This document shows, piece after piece, positions 6,011 to 6,070 of a DNA stretch of 6,070 nucleotides; positions within the stretch are counted from its first letter, which is position 1; each line of letters begins with the position of its first letter. The stretch spans positions 1 through 6,070 of the forward strand of contig JBIISC010000047.1 of assembly GCA_044341215.1 (NCBI GenBank), written 5' to 3'. Under the pieces are notes generated by a model that saw only the letters and a program-made list of their open reading frames with translations, was not told the DNA's origin and ran no database searches. This DNA comes from JAFMIT01 sp044341215. Lineage in GTDB: Bacteria; Actinomycetota; Actinomycetes; S36-B12; UBA5976. The position numbers were made by a program, and so were the translations under genes.

Positions 6011-6049
6011 AAGCCCAAATGAGGCCAAATCGCTCAAAATGGGGGAAAT
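6011..6049. repeat. A-tracts phased at about 10 bp upstream of the first atp gene
   Basis: AAAT occurs on the plus strand at 6017-6020, 6027-6030, 6037-6040 and 6046-6049, giving steps of 10, 10 and 9 bp. The units look like a degenerate decamer (AAGCCCAAAT, GAGGCCAAAT, CGCTCAAAAT, GGGGGAAAT). They lie roughly 40-72 bp upstream of the candidate -10. Phasing with the helical turn could give mild bending or a regulator site. The tracts are only 3-4 A long, so any bend would be weak. The rest of 5963-6070 shows nothing else clear apart from an open minus-strand frame treated as a finding. Confidence 0.4.
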
Positions 6050-6070
6050 GCACTCCTAAGAAACGTACGG

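Noticed and set aside
5940..6070. Plus-strand open frame leaving the right edge (a divergent gene start)
   Set aside because: No start codon with a ribosome site was found; the product is very Arg/Lys-rich and the strand is antisense to the atp leader.
1..6070. Hidden mobile element, CRISPR array, RNA gene or novel system
   Set aside because: Genes fill nearly all of the window in the standard atp order with intact motifs; the spacers are 11-53 nt and the 108-nt leader is too small to hold such elements.

Overview
The window is one continuous F1Fo-ATP synthase (atp) operon, read entirely on the minus strand, so the operon's 5' end is at the right. In transcription order it holds an AtpZ/AtpI-type small membrane protein (5962-5696), atpB subunit a (5646-4834), atpE subunit c (4780-4538), atpF subunit b (4509-3958), atpH delta (3958-3149), atpA alpha (3124-1493), atpG gamma (1476-580), and the first 189 codons of atpD beta (568-1). 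The left edge cuts atpD just before its catalytic glutamate. atpC (epsilon), expected next, lies outside.

The organism looks like an actinobacterium with modest GC (mid-40s percent by eye) and tightly packed genes, as in streamlined freshwater lineages such as the acI group (Nanopelagicales). The actinobacterial signs are a long delta subunit (269 aa against about 177 in E. coli), an alpha subunit of 543 aa with a C-terminal tail resembling the mycobacterial one, and the GFHAPSTEEFF-type N-terminus of subunit a. Unlike mycobacteria, b and delta are separate genes, but they overlap by one base (TAATG). The lineage placement is inference.

Fo genes come first: the accessory membrane protein, the a stator/proton channel, the c-ring and the b peripheral stalk. 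F1 genes follow: delta, alpha, gamma, beta. Together they make the proton-driven ATP synthase of the cytoplasmic membrane. All visible catalytic and proton-path residues are present, and the operon looks functional and ordinary in content.

The non-coding parts offer the only mildly unusual signals. A TAGTAT -10-like element sits 9 nt before the first gene, which has no Shine-Dalgarno sequence, suggesting a near-leaderless transcript. Short A-tracts repeat at 10-bp steps upstream of it. Perfect inverted repeats lie in the two longest intergenic spacers, on either side of atpB. Ribosome-binding-site strength across the operon broadly follows subunit stoichiometry. I found no tRNA, rRNA, mobile element, CRISPR array or new defence or metabolic system. 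No gene-free stretch exceeds 300 bases; the longest is 5963-6070.
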